Assembly: GCA_050249955.1 (NCBI GenBank)
Contig: JBFWPN010000004.1
Location: 1-64,000 of the forward strand
Length of the DNA stretch: 64,000 bases
Reading direction: 5' to 3'
DNA from: CAVVIG01 sp050249955
Lineage (GTDB): Bacteria; Acidobacteriota; Vicinamibacteria; Vicinamibacterales; CAVVIG01
Shown: positions 49,788 to 58,204 of the stretch, piece by piece
How positions within the stretch are numbered: the first letter of the stretch is position 1
Layout: each line of letters starts with the position of its first letter
Position numbers and translations under genes: made by a program
The notes under the pieces: model-generated
Seen by the model: only the letters and a program-made list of their open reading frames with translations
Databases searched by the model: none
What the model was told of the DNA's origin: nothing

Positions 49788-50470
49788 GCAGGCAACGGAT
49801 TCTCATCGTCGAGGACGACCGCGCGCTCGCGCGCGTACTCGCCGACAACCTCTCCTTCTCGGGCTTCGAGGTGGACTGGGTGGACGACGGGGCGGAGGTG
49901 CTGAACCGGGTGCGGAGCACGAACCCGGACCTCGTCCTGCTGGACGTGATGCTGCCCGGGCGGGATGGGTTCAACCTCTGCGGGCTGATCCGGCAGGGGG
50001 GGCGGACCCCGGTGATCATGCTGACCGCGCGCGACCAGAAGGGCGACAAGCTGAAGGGGCTCGAACTCGGGGCGGACGACTACGTCACCAAGCCGTTCGA
50101 CTTCGAGGAGCTGCAGGCGCGCATCCGGGCCGTGCTGCGCCGGGCCCGCCGGAGCGCCACGCGGATCACGATCGGCGATGCCGTGATCGACTTCGTGGCG
50201 TTCACGGCCACGCGGGGCGGGACCGACCTGCGGCTGTCGCGGCGGGAGTTCGACCTGCTGAGCTACCTCGCCGAGCGTGAGGGGCGGATCGTGCAGCGGG
50301 ACGAACTCCTGCGGGAAATCTGGGGGTTCCCGGATGAGCCGGCTACGCGGGCCGTGGACTACGCCATTCGCCGGCTCCGCCGGAAGCTGGAGGCCGACCC
50401 GCACAACCCCAGGCACATCCATACGGTGCATGGCAACGGCTATTCCCTGACCTTGTCGCAGGGGCGGTGA
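49784..50470 (+). CDS. OmpR-family response regulator
   Basis: A 228-residue regulator. The receiver has IVEDDRALA, the phospho-acceptor in LVLLDVMLPGRDG, and Thr and Lys in MLTARD and DYVTKPFDF. A winged-helix Trans_reg_C domain (~130-225) has LSRREFDLLSYLAEREGRIV and VDYAIRRLRRKLEADP. The ATG overlaps the kinase stop (ATGA). The next gene downstream is a TonB-dependent receptor; control of it is plausible but not shown. Confidence 0.94.
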   Translation: MSRQRILIVEDDRALARVLADNLSFSGFEVDWVDDGAEVLNRVRSTNPDLVLLDVMLPGRDGFNLCGLIRQGGRTPVIMLTARDQKGDKLKGLELGADDYVTKPFDFEELQARIRAVLRRARRSATRITIGDAVIDFVAFTATRGGTDLRLSRREFDLLSYLAEREGRIVQRDELLREIWGFPDEPATRAVDYAIRRLRRKLEADPHNPRHIHTVHGNGYSLTLSQGR

Positions 50471-50479
50471 TCGGTTCAG

Positions 50480-50498
50480 AACCAACGGATTGGTTTTT
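50480..50498 (+). terminator. Weak intrinsic terminator after the regulator gene
   Basis: A 6-bp stem AACCAA/TTGGTT with loop CGGA is followed immediately by a short T run, ten bases after the OmpR-type regulator stop. The stem is short and AT-rich for this genome, so efficiency is doubtful. Confidence 0.45.
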
Positions 50499-50510
50499 CC
50501 GGATCGCGCC

Positions 50511-50531
50511 GGCAAGTTGCCACAACTTGCC
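50511..50531. promoter_or_regulatory. Perfect inverted repeat upstream of the large TonB-dependent receptor gene
   Basis: GGCAAGTT (50511-50518) and AACTTGCC (50524-50531) flank GCCAC, giving an 8-bp perfect palindrome about 160 bases upstream of the receptor start. It is an operator candidate for the neighbouring regulator or another factor. No promoter consensus beside it is convincing. Confidence 0.4.
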
Positions 50532-50688
50532 ACTTCAGGGGTGTTAACCCTCAGATATTCTGCGACAGCTTCACCCGACTTTCGCGGCTGGACAGTTCTC
50601 CCGGCGGGACGGCGGGTCGGCCATGATCTCGGCACTTACAGCTCGCTCCCGAACGACCGGGACAGCTTTGTTCCCAGGAGGATCCAAG

Positions 50689-53600
50689 ATGCGGAGTTTC
50701 CTCTCCACGATGACGACCACGGCACTGGCGGCTGTGCTTGTCATCCTCTCGGCCGCGGGGTTGGCGGCTCAATCTTCCACGGGCAGCCTGCGCGGGACCG
50801 TGAAGGATGCGCAGGGCGTGATTCCTGGCGCGACCGTGGTGCTCATCAACGAGTCCAACGGGACGACGCGCGAAACCGTGTCGAACGAGTCCGGTGAGTA
50901 CGCGTTCCCGGTGCTCGATCCGGCCGGCTACACGGTCCGCGTGGCGGTGCCCGGCTTCCGCACCTACGAGCGCAAGGGCGTGCGTGTGACCACGCAGGCG
51001 AACGTGGCGCTCGACATCCCGCTCGAGGTCGGCTCGCTGGAAGAGACGATCACCGTCACGGCCGACGCGCCGCTCATCGAAACGGCGAGCGCCTCGGTCG
51101 GCGGCGTCATCGACTCGAAGACACTGGAATCGATCCCGACCCCTGGCCGCAGCGTGTTCCTGATGGCGAACCTCGAGCCGACGGTGCAGGCGAGCGGCAA
51201 CGCGCGCTGGAACCGCATGCAGGACCAGGTCGGCAACTCGGCCATCTCGATGGGCGGCGGCGCCGTCCGATCGAACAACTTCCTCATCGACGGCTTCCCG
51301 GTCACCGACCTGCAGAACCGCGCGTCCACGAACCCCTCGATGGAAGCGATCCAGGACATGAAGGTGCAGGTGCACACCTATGACGCGGAAATGGGCCGCA
51401 CGGGCGGCGGCGTCATGAACATGTCCGCCAAGTCCGGCTCGAACCAGTGGCGTGGATCGGCCTACACCGTCATCCGCCCGAAGGCGCTGGTCGATCAGCT
51501 GCTCATCCCCAAGCTGCGTGGCGAGAAGTGGACCCCCGAGGAGTGGACGAACGGTGGCGGCGGCGTCGGCGGTCCGATCGTGCAGAACAAGACGTTCTTC
51601 TGGGCGGCGGGCGAGGCGTACCGCAACCGGCAGCCGCAGGCCAACAGCTTCCTCGTGCCGACCGAGGCGATGAAGAACGGCGACTTCTCGCAGGTCACGC
51701 GCAACGGCCAGCCGGTCGTCATTCGCGACCCGCTCACGGGCCAGCCGTTCCCGGGCAACCGCATTCCGCTGTCCCGCATGGACCCGGTGGGCCGCGCGCT
51801 GGCCGGCTACATGCCGACGGCTGACACGCAGGTGGACAACGGCTCGCCGAACTTCGGCATGACCGACCTGCTGCCGAGCAAGGCGTACCAGTTCTCGACG
51901 AAGGTCGACCACCACTTCAACAACGCCATCGCGCTCAACGGCTTCGTGATGCAGCAGAAGAGCAGCGAAGCGAACGCGAACTACAACCCTGTGAACCGCT
52001 TCGTCGGCGGCAGCTACCAGCTCGAGCGCACCATCCGCACGATGGTGCTCAACAACACCTACGTGATGGGGCCGTCGACCGTGCTCACGTTGCGCGGTGG
52101 CTACAACAACTTCGACGACAACTACGTGCTGCCCGAGGCGTTCGACGCCGGCGGCCTCTTCAACAACGCCGCCCTCACCGGGCAGATGTCGGACCTCAAC
52201 CGCTTCCCGACGATGTCGTTCCAGAACGTCTACAAGGGGACGGGCTGGACGAACCGCCAGGACAACCGTTACTACCAGTGGGGCTTCAACGGTGTCATGG
52301 CCAGGCTGGCGGGCACGCACAACCTGAAGTTCGGCGGTGACTTCCGTCGGATCGGCGCGAAGTCGCTCAACTACGGTCCGTCGACCGGCACGTTCACCTT
52401 CACCGGCACCTACAGCGGCAACCAGATCGCCGACCTGCTGCTCGGCTACCCGCAGAGCGGCAACGTGCCACTCAACCAGCAGCTGAACGGCTACGTCGAC
52501 TACTACGCCGGCTTCGCCCAGGACGACTGGCGGGTGAACGAGAAGCTGACGCTGAACTACGGTGTCCGTTTCGAGCGCGAGACCGGCATGCGCGAAGTGA
52601 ACAACCAGCAGGTGGTGGATTTCGCCACGACGACCGTGAGCCCGCTGAACAGCTCGGTCAACCTGCTGGATCCGCTCACCGGCCAGCGCCGCCAGATCCT
52701 CGGCGGCCTCGTCTACGCAGGCCAGAACGGTGCCCCGATCGAGCAGGGCAACCAGCCGGCCGTGAAGATCGCACCGCGCGTCGGCGGAGTCTTCAGCTTC
52801 GACGAGAAGACCGTGCTGCGCGGCGGCGTGGGCGTGTACTACGCGCCGTGGAACTACCCGGCGGCGGGCACCACGGGCTGGGGCCAGATCGGCTACTCGG
52901 CGACGACCGAAGTGCAGCAGACGCAGGGCGTACCGACCATCACGCTGAGCAACCCGTTCCCGGCCGGGCTCGTCCAGCCGTCGGGCAGCAGCCTGGGCCT
53001 GCTGACCGGCGTGGGCGGCGACGTCTACTTCGTCGACCCGAACAAGGGGGCGCCGCGCGCCTACCAGTACTCCGCCGACCTGCAGCGCGAGCTGCCCTGG
53101 GGCATGAGCCTGACGCTCGGCTACGCGGGCCTCACCGGCCGTGACCTCGGCTGGGGCGGTACGGCGAACACCGAGATCAACATCAACCAGCTCGATCCGA
53201 AGTATCAGAGCCTGAACATCGGCGAAACGCTGGCGCAGGTGCCGAACCCGTTCTTCGGCGTTCAGGGGGCCGGCCAGTTTGCCAGCCGTGCCACTATCGA
53301 GCGCGGCCAGCTGCTGCGTCCGTACCCGCAGTTCCGCAACGTGTACATGATGCAGTCGACCGGTGCGAAGTCGCAGTACCACGCGGGCATCATCCAGGTC
53401 CGCAAGCGTGCGACCGGGATCTGGGGCGGCAACTTCAGCTACACCTTCAGCCGGCTGAAGGACAACCAGTTCGGGCAGGGCAACTTCTACTCGTCGGCTC
53501 CCGGTCTCCAGAACAACTACACCGTGATTCCGGGCTCGGCCTACTACAACCCCGATCAGGAGTACGGCCGCTCCCTGCTCGACTCCCCACACAAGCTGGT

Positions 53601-54159
53601 GATCGCCCCCACGCTGAACCTGCCGTTCGGCCAGGGGCACAAGTGGCTCCAGTCGGGTCTCGGCGACCTGGTCCTCGGCGGCTGGTCGGTCACCACGGTC
53701 GTCAACGTGCAGAGCGGTTTCCCGATCGGCGTCAGCCAGAACGAGACGGTGGCGTCGTTCCTCTTCGGCGGCACCCTCCGGCCGAACGTGGTGCCGGGCG
53801 TCGACTTCCTGGTTCCTGGCGACGTGACGGACCGCATCCGCGCGAGCGTCAGCGACAACCGCTACCTGAACTCGGCTGCGTTCACCGCCACGCCGCTCAA
53901 CCGCTACGGCAACGCCCCGCGCACGCTCCCGGGCGTCTACTCGCCGTGGCGCAACAGCGTCGACCTGTCGGTCAGCAAGAACGTCCGCACGGGCGGGTCG
54001 ACCTCGGCCTCGGTTCGCATCGAGGTGCTGAACATGTTCAACCAGGTGCAGTGGGCCGCACCCGCCAGCGTGGCGTTCGGCAACTCGGCCTTCTCGCAGA
54101 TCACCAACCAGGCGACGAACATGCGCATGGTGCAGTTCACGTTCCGCTTCACCTTCTAG
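50689..54159 (+). CDS. TonB-dependent receptor with carboxypeptidase-regulatory domain
   Basis: A 1156-residue Oar/SusC-like outer-membrane protein. The signal peptide (TTTALAAVLVILSAAGLAAQ) is complete and the ATG at 50689 follows AGGAGG. Residues ~28-110 form the regulatory Ig-like domain (GSLRGTVKDAQGVIPGATVV). A plug (~120-240; NNFLIDGFPVTDLQN, GGGVMNMSAKSG) and a long barrel follow, ending in VQFTFRFTF with a terminal Phe. Such proteins import large ligands or act in surface assembly. No substrate-linked enzymes are adjacent. It is longer than the receptor at the left window edge. Confidence 0.92.
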   Translation: MRSFLSTMTTTALAAVLVILSAAGLAAQSSTGSLRGTVKDAQGVIPGATVVLINESNGTTRETVSNESGEYAFPVLDPAGYTVRVAVPGFRTYERKGVRVTTQANVALDIPLEVGSLEETITVTADAPLIETASASVGGVIDSKTLESIPTPGRSVFLMANLEPTVQASGNARWNRMQDQVGNSAISMGGGAVRSNNFLIDGFPVTDLQNRASTNPSMEAIQDMKVQVHTYDAEMGRTGGGVMNMSAKSGSNQWRGSAYTVIRPKALVDQLLIPKLRGEKWTPEEWTNGGGGVGGPIVQNKTFFWAAGEAYRNRQPQANSFLVPTEAMKNGDFSQVTRNGQPVVIRDPLTGQPFPGNRIPLSRMDPVGRALAGYMPTADTQVDNGSPNFGMTDLLPSKAYQFSTKVDHHFNNAIALNGFVMQQKSSEANANYNPVNRFVGGSYQLERTIRTMVLNNTYVMGPSTVLTLRGGYNNFDDNYVLPEAFDAGGLFNNAALTGQMSDLNRFPTMSFQNVYKGTGWTNRQDNRYYQWGFNGVMARLAGTHNLKFGGDFRRIGAKSLNYGPSTGTFTFTGTYSGNQIADLLLGYPQSGNVPLNQQLNGYVDYYAGFAQDDWRVNEKLTLNYGVRFERETGMREVNNQQVVDFATTTVSPLNSSVNLLDPLTGQRRQILGGLVYAGQNGAPIEQGNQPAVKIAPRVGGVFSFDEKTVLRGGVGVYYAPWNYPAAGTTGWGQIGYSATTEVQQTQGVPTITLSNPFPAGLVQPSGSSLGLLTGVGGDVYFVDPNKGAPRAYQYSADLQRELPWGMSLTLGYAGLTGRDLGWGGTANTEININQLDPKYQSLNIGETLAQVPNPFFGVQGAGQFASRATIERGQLLRPYPQFRNVYMMQSTGAKSQYHAGIIQVRKRATGIWGGNFSYTFSRLKDNQFGQGNFYSSAPGLQNNYTVIPGSAYYNPDQEYGRSLLDSPHKLVIAPTLNLPFGQGHKWLQSGLGDLVLGGWSVTTVVNVQSGFPIGVSQNETVASFLFGGTLRPNVVPGVDFLVPGDVTDRIRASVSDNRYLNSAAFTATPLNRYGNAPRTLPGVYSPWRNSVDLSVSKNVRTGGSTSASVRIEVLNMFNQVQWAAPASVAFGNSAFSQITNQATNMRMVQFTFRFTF

Positions 54160-54163
54160 GACT

Positions 54164-54198
54164 GCGGACACTGCCGTAGTGTCCGCCTTCGGGCGGAC
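54164..54198 (+). other. Two overlapping, mutually exclusive hairpins
   Basis: Hairpin A pairs GCGGACACT (54164-54172) with AGTGTCCGC (54178-54186). Hairpin B pairs GTCCGCC (54181-54187) with GGCGGAC (54192-54198) across a TTCG tetraloop. They share 54181-54186, so only one can form at a time. Both lie in the 3' untranslated region of the TonB-dependent receptor gene, ahead of the terminator. They may protect the mRNA end. Confidence 0.55.
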
Positions 54199-54226
54199 CG
54201 GGAGTTCGCCGTTCAGGCGGACGGGG

Positions 54227-54262
54227 AAGGCCGCGGGGATCCACCCCGCGGCCTTTTCTTTT
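54227..54262 (+). terminator. Strong intrinsic terminator of the TonB-dependent receptor gene
   Basis: A 12-bp stem (54227-54238 with 54244-54255), rich in G-C with a 5-nt loop, is followed by a T-rich tract (TTTTCTTTT). It lies 67 bases after the receptor stop and before the gamma-glutamyltransferase gene. Confidence 0.88.
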
Positions 54263-54271
54263 GCACGAGTC

Positions 54272-54306
54272 GGCTTCGGGTGCCAGGCTCGAGGCTTCGG
54301 GCCTGA
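54272..54306. repeat. Heptad array upstream of the gamma-glutamyltransferase gene
   Basis: Five units in phase, ggcttcg, ggtgcca, ggctcga, ggcttcg, ggcctga, lie between the receptor terminator and the ggt ribosome-binding site. The unit resembles the right block of the 27.1-kb array (tggcttc) and the 62.3-kb array (ctgaagc is its reverse-complement type). Confidence 0.5.
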
Positions 54307-54321
54307 TCAACGGGGGGTGCG

Positions 54322-56019
54322 ATGAAGCAGAGAATCCTTGCAGTGGTCGTCGCGTGCGCGACGCTGGGTGCGGCCGTTGGCGCGATTGCGGTGCCCACCC
54401 GTTCAAAGGGGGGCATCGTCGCCTCGCAGAATGCCGTGGCGTCGACGATTGGAGCCGAGGTCATCCGTGACGGTGGCACCGCTATCGACGCGATGGTCGC
54501 CGTGGGGTTCGCGCTCGCGGTGACGCACCCGACGGCCGGCAACATCGGGGGCGGCGGCTTCATCGTCTATCGCCCCGCCAGCGGGACGCCGGTGGCGTAC
54601 GACTTCCGCGAGATGGCGCCCGCCAGGGCGACCGCCACCATGTGGATGCCGGGCGGCAAGTACGACCCACAACTACACCACAACTCGCACCTCGCCGTGG
54701 GCGTGCCCGGCACGGTGGCCGGCCTGCACCTGGCCTGGAAGGAGCAGGGCAAGCTGCCCTGGCGGCGGCTGATCGAACCGGCGATCGCGCTCGCCCGCGA
54801 CGGCTTCGTGGTCACGGACGGACTGTCCCGATCGCTGAAGGGGGTGCAGCGCCAGATGGCGAAGTACCCGGCCTCGGTCGCCCAGTTCACCAGGAATGGC
54901 GTCTCCTACGAGCCGGGTGAGATCCTGAAGCAGCCCGACCTGGCGAGGACACTCGAGCGTATTGCGGCGAACGGGCCGGCGGACTTCTACGAAGGTGAGA
55001 CGGCGGCACTGATCGAGAAGGAGATGGCCGCGAACGGGGGCCTCATCACCAGGGACGACCTCAAGAACTACAAGGCCATCCGGCGCACGCCGCTGGCGGG
55101 CAGCTACCGCGGCTATGAGATCATCTCGATGCCGCCTCCCACCTCGGGTGGCGTGACGATGATCGAGGCGCTCAACATCCTCGAGGGCTACGACCTGAAG
55201 GCCATGGGCGCGAACTCCGCCGACACGGTCCATGTCATGGCGGAATCGATGAAGCGCGCATATGCCGATCGCGCCCGCTACCTCGGCGACCCCGACTTCA
55301 ACCCGGCGATGCCGGTCGAGCGGCTGGTGTCGAAGGCGCACGCGGACGAACTGCGCAAGACGATCAGCCTGAAGAAGGCGTCGGCGGCGTCTCCCGGGCG
55401 GTTCGACTGGCCGCACGAGAGCGATGAGACCACCCACATCTCCATCGTCGACGGCAGCCTGAACGCGGCGTCGATGACCTATACCCTCGAGCAGGGGTAC
55501 GGGGTGAAGATTGTGGTGCCCGGCGCCGGGTTCCTCCTGAACAACGAGATGGGCGACTTCAACGCCGGCCCTGGACAGACCAACGCGCAGGGGCTGATCG
55601 GCACCGAGCCGAACCTGACCGCCCCAGGCAAGCGCATGCTCTCGAGCATGGCGCCGACGATTCTCGCCAAAGACGGGAAGCTCTTCATGGTGACCGGCAG
55701 CCCCGGTGGCCGCACGATCATCAACACGACGCTTGAAACGATCGTGGGGGTGGTGGACTTCGGGTTGAATGCACAGGAAGCGGTTGATGCCCCGCGATTC
55801 CACCACCAGTGGCTGCCTGACGAGATCAGCCACGAACGCCAGGGCTTCTCGCCGGACACGCTTCGGGAACTCGAGCGGCGGGGCCACAGGCTGCGGGCCG
55901 GCGGAGCGCAGGGTGTGGCGCAGGTGATCGTGTACAACGCGCAGGACAACATCCTCGAGGGAGGCACCGACCGCCGCGTGGCCGACGGGGCGGCTGTCGC
56001 GGTCAGCTCACGACGGTAG
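54322..56019 (+). CDS. ggt: Gamma-glutamyltransferase
   Basis: A periplasmic gamma-glutamyl transpeptidase/hydrolase of 565 residues that cleaves glutathione and other gamma-glutamyl amides. Signal peptide ~1-24 (ILAVVVACATLGAAVGAIAV). The proenzyme is expected to self-cleave before the Thr of DETTHISIVD (~375), giving large and small subunits. Substrate-binding blocks are NIGGGGFIVY, GYGVKIVVPGAGFLLNNEM (the lid region) and LSSMAPTIL with the conserved Ser pair. The ATG at 54322 follows GGGGGG. Single gene. Confidence 0.95.
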   Translation: MKQRILAVVVACATLGAAVGAIAVPTRSKGGIVASQNAVASTIGAEVIRDGGTAIDAMVAVGFALAVTHPTAGNIGGGGFIVYRPASGTPVAYDFREMAPARATATMWMPGGKYDPQLHHNSHLAVGVPGTVAGLHLAWKEQGKLPWRRLIEPAIALARDGFVVTDGLSRSLKGVQRQMAKYPASVAQFTRNGVSYEPGEILKQPDLARTLERIAANGPADFYEGETAALIEKEMAANGGLITRDDLKNYKAIRRTPLAGSYRGYEIISMPPPTSGGVTMIEALNILEGYDLKAMGANSADTVHVMAESMKRAYADRARYLGDPDFNPAMPVERLVSKAHADELRKTISLKKASAASPGRFDWPHESDETTHISIVDGSLNAASMTYTLEQGYGVKIVVPGAGFLLNNEMGDFNAGPGQTNAQGLIGTEPNLTAPGKRMLSSMAPTILAKDGKLFMVTGSPGGRTIINTTLETIVGVVDFGLNAQEAVDAPRFHHQWLPDEISHERQGFSPDTLRELERRGHRLRAGGAQGVAQVIVYNAQDNILEGGTDRRVADGAAVAVSSRR

Positions 56020-56051
56020 GCGGGGCCTGGGCCCTGCACAGGGGGAGCTGG

Positions 56052-56744
56052 ATGCGCAGGTGGTTCACGGTTGCCGGGCTGGTGCTCTGGCTGGCGGTCG
56101 CACCGCGGCCTTCGTCAGCACAGTCGATGTCCCGCGCTGAAGTCGATGTGGGCGTCGGCCTCACGCACCAGGCCGGGCCGAGCGGCACGGCGTCCTCAAC
56201 TTACGTGACGGCACCAGGCGGCTGGTCCACGGGCTGGACGGCCGGTGCCTTCTACCGTATCAGCCGGCGGCTGGCCGTCGGCGCGGAACTGCTCGCCACG
56301 GGGCGCATGCGCGCCACTGAACCCTCGCGCTACTTCACGACGTATGAGGAAGAACGGCGGGACGTGACGGTCGCCTTCGGGTTGCGCGGCTCGTTCGCGT
56401 TGCGCGAGTGGTGTGCGGTGGAGCCATCGGCCGCCCTGGCCCTCACGTTTGCCCGCGGGTCGTCGCGCGCGGTACGCACAGATCCGCTGGCCCTCCTGCC
56501 GGCTCCCAGCCGGATTCATCACGATCTGGGGCTTGGCATCGGTCCGGCCGCTGGCGTCGACCTGCGGCTCGGCTCCGCCCGCCTGGCGGTGGTGCCGTCC
56601 GTTCGCGTGATTCGGACCGGCATCAGCCGTGGGCGGTACGGCGACGAGCCGGGTGCGCCGGAGGTGGAGATCGCGTCCATCTATCCCGGCGGCTACCCGC
56701 GCTGGACATTCCGCTCCGACCTCAGGCTCCGCTGGCGCTTCTGA
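56052..56744 (+). CDS. Exported beta-barrel protein
   Basis: A 230-residue protein with a signal peptide (FTVAGLVLWLAVAPRPSSAQ). Its strand pattern alternates, with glycine/aromatic girdles (GWTAGAFYRISRRLAVGAEL, RWTFRSDLRLRWRF), and it ends in Phe, as in outer-membrane barrels. No family is more specific. Its 3' end overlaps the convergent ABA4-like gene by 23 bases. Role unknown. Confidence 0.65.
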   Translation: MRRWFTVAGLVLWLAVAPRPSSAQSMSRAEVDVGVGLTHQAGPSGTASSTYVTAPGGWSTGWTAGAFYRISRRLAVGAELLATGRMRATEPSRYFTTYEEERRDVTVAFGLRGSFALREWCAVEPSAALALTFARGSSRAVRTDPLALLPAPSRIHHDLGLGIGPAAGVDLRLGSARLAVVPSVRVIRTGISRGRYGDEPGAPEVEIASIYPGGYPRWTFRSDLRLRWRF

Positions 56745-57150
56745 GCGGGGCCACTCGCCGCACCAGCATGTAGCCCAGCCACCCGGCTGGCCCGAACATG
56801 AACGTCAGACCGAGGCAGGGCGCCACGAGCCACCAGCGGATGCCCCGGCTCGCGGCGTCCGCCGCCTCCCATCGGCCGACGAGCAGGTCGAACGCGAGGT
56901 AGTGCAGCCACCCGGCGAGCAGCAGCCACGGGTCCGCGAACAGGCGCGACACACCTTCGAGCGTGTCGAACCCGCCGTCGCCCTGACCCCAGCGGGTGAC
57001 GATGATGGTTGCGTAGGCGGTGGCGAAGAGGGCGACTGCCACCGGAACGACGCGATCGCGGGCCCATGCCCGACGCTGGAAGACCACCAGCGTGAGCCAG
57101 GTGATGAGGGCGACCATGTTCGCGAGCGAGAAGGCCTGTGCTGGAGACAT
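56722..57150 (-). CDS. ABA4-like (DUF4281) membrane protein
   Basis: A 142-residue protein with four predicted helices and the DUF4281 pattern: FSLANMVALITWLTLVV, FADPWLLLAGWLHYLAFDLLVGRW, then GPAGWLGYMLVRRV. The plant homologue ABA4 is linked to neoxanthin formation; bacterial members have no settled function. It is two bases downstream of a larger membrane-protein gene in a TetR-flanked operon. No carotenoid genes are present in the window. Confidence 0.8.
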   Translation of the reverse strand: MSPAQAFSLANMVALITWLTLVVFQRRAWARDRVVPVAVALFATAYATIIVTRWGQGDGGFDTLEGVSRLFADPWLLLAGWLHYLAFDLLVGRWEAADAASRGIRWWLVAPCLGLTFMFGPAGWLGYMLVRRVAPLRSASGA

Positions 57151-57152
57151 GC

Positions 57153-58106
57153 TCAGGCCTCCGCCACGCGGGACGTCTGCAGCGGCACCCGTGAGGTCCG
57201 TGCCGCGAGCGACGTGGCGAGCACGGTGAGCGCAGCCCAGGCAATGAGGAGCGGACCGGTCAGTGGACCAGGGGCGAGCAGCGGCTCCCCACCGAGCGCC
57301 TGTACCAGCAGCAGGCCGAAGAGGCCGGCGTAGCTCCCCGCACACACCCGTGCGAGCCACGCCGCGCGCGCGTGCCGCCGGAGGGCGTACGCGAGCAGCG
57401 GCAGCACCTGCATCGCGTGGAGGCCGACGAAGTGGGGCACGCGGAGGTCGCCATGCTCGCGACTCCAGCCGATGCCCGGCAGGCCGGGACCGCCGTCCGG
57501 CGCACCCACCGTGTGCGAGCCGGCCACCGACATGTAGCCGGTTTCGAGGGCGTCGGCCACCTGGGCCCGGCTCGGCGTGGTCATCAGCCCGCCAACCGAG
57601 GCACCGAGGATGCTGAGCAGCATGGCGGCGCGGAGTGCGGTGCCCATGGCCCGATCCGTGAAGCGCTCGCGGAAGAGCGCGACGGTCACCGCCAGCGCCA
57701 CCAGGGTCTGCAGGCCGATGGCGGCGCCCATGATGGAGAACAGCAGCGCATCGACCGGCGTGCCCACGTTGAAGTGGCTCGGCACGCCGCGCCAGGCCTG
57801 CAGCCCGATGATGGCCACCTCCACCACGAACACCGCGGCGGTGGTGCGCGAGGCGACGGTGCGAAGCGCGGGCCACGCGTGCATCCGTCCGAGGATCCAC
57901 GCCAGCGTGAGGCCGTAGACGGCCGTGGACGCGGCGAACTTCGCCGGCTTCAGCCAGGCCGGAGCGCCAGCGACGAGGCGATCGTCGACGAGCAGGCCCA
58001 CGAGCGCCAGCGGCAGCAGCGCGGCCATCAGCAGGCTCACGACGGTGAGCGGCGCGTCGAGCGTCAGCAGGGCGCGCAGCCATGCGCGGGGGGAGCGTCG
58101 CGGCAT
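57153..58106 (-). CDS. Polytopic membrane protein in TetR-flanked operon
   Basis: A 317-residue protein with about eight hydrophobic helices and conserved-looking blocks KPAKFAASTAVYGLTLAWIL and VPHFVGLHAMQVLPLLAYAL (His residues within membrane segments). I do not recognise an assigned family. The ATG at 58106 follows GAGGAGG. A TTGACA-17-TATCGT promoter and a palindrome lie just upstream, facing a TetR gene. It is followed at two bases by the ABA4-like gene, so both are probably controlled together. Confidence 0.75.
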   Translation of the reverse strand: MPRRSPRAWLRALLTLDAPLTVVSLLMAALLPLALVGLLVDDRLVAGAPAWLKPAKFAASTAVYGLTLAWILGRMHAWPALRTVASRTTAAVFVVEVAIIGLQAWRGVPSHFNVGTPVDALLFSIMGAAIGLQTLVALAVTVALFRERFTDRAMGTALRAAMLLSILGASVGGLMTTPSRAQVADALETGYMSVAGSHTVGAPDGGPGLPGIGWSREHGDLRVPHFVGLHAMQVLPLLAYALRRHARAAWLARVCAGSYAGLFGLLLVQALGGEPLLAPGPLTGPLLIAWAALTVLATSLAARTSRVPLQTSRVAEA

Positions 58107-58160
58107 CAGGTCCTCCTCGGATGGAGCAGATGTAACAGGTGTCAACATATCCATCGGCAG

Positions 58161-58189
58161 ACGATACCCGCACAAGTTGACTCTGTCAA
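58161..58189 (-). promoter_or_regulatory. Sigma70 promoter of the membrane-protein/ABA4-like operon
   Basis: On the minus strand TTGACA (58189-58184), a 17-bp spacer and TATCGT (58166-58161) form a near-consensus promoter, placing the start of transcription about 48 bases upstream of the 58106 ATG. The -35 box lies within the palindrome at 58176-58190, so a bound repressor would block it. Confidence 0.7.
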
Positions 58190-58190
58190 C
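58176..58190. promoter_or_regulatory. TetR-type operator palindrome
   Basis: GTTGAC-TCT-GTCAAC is a perfect 15-bp palindrome in the 98-base gap between the TetR gene and the divergent membrane operon. A further half site, gtcaacat, recurs at 58141-58148 and at 58185-58192. Position over the -35 box and beside the regulator gene supports autoregulation and repression of the operon (inference). Confidence 0.65.
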
Positions 58191-58204
58191 ATGTGGTTGC
58201 TACC

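Noticed and set aside
50551..54171. Very long open frame antisense to the TonB-dependent receptor gene
   Set aside because: It is rich in Arg, His, Ala and Val and shows no domain. Such frames arise opposite GC-rich genes with G/C third positions, and the plus-strand receptor explains the region.
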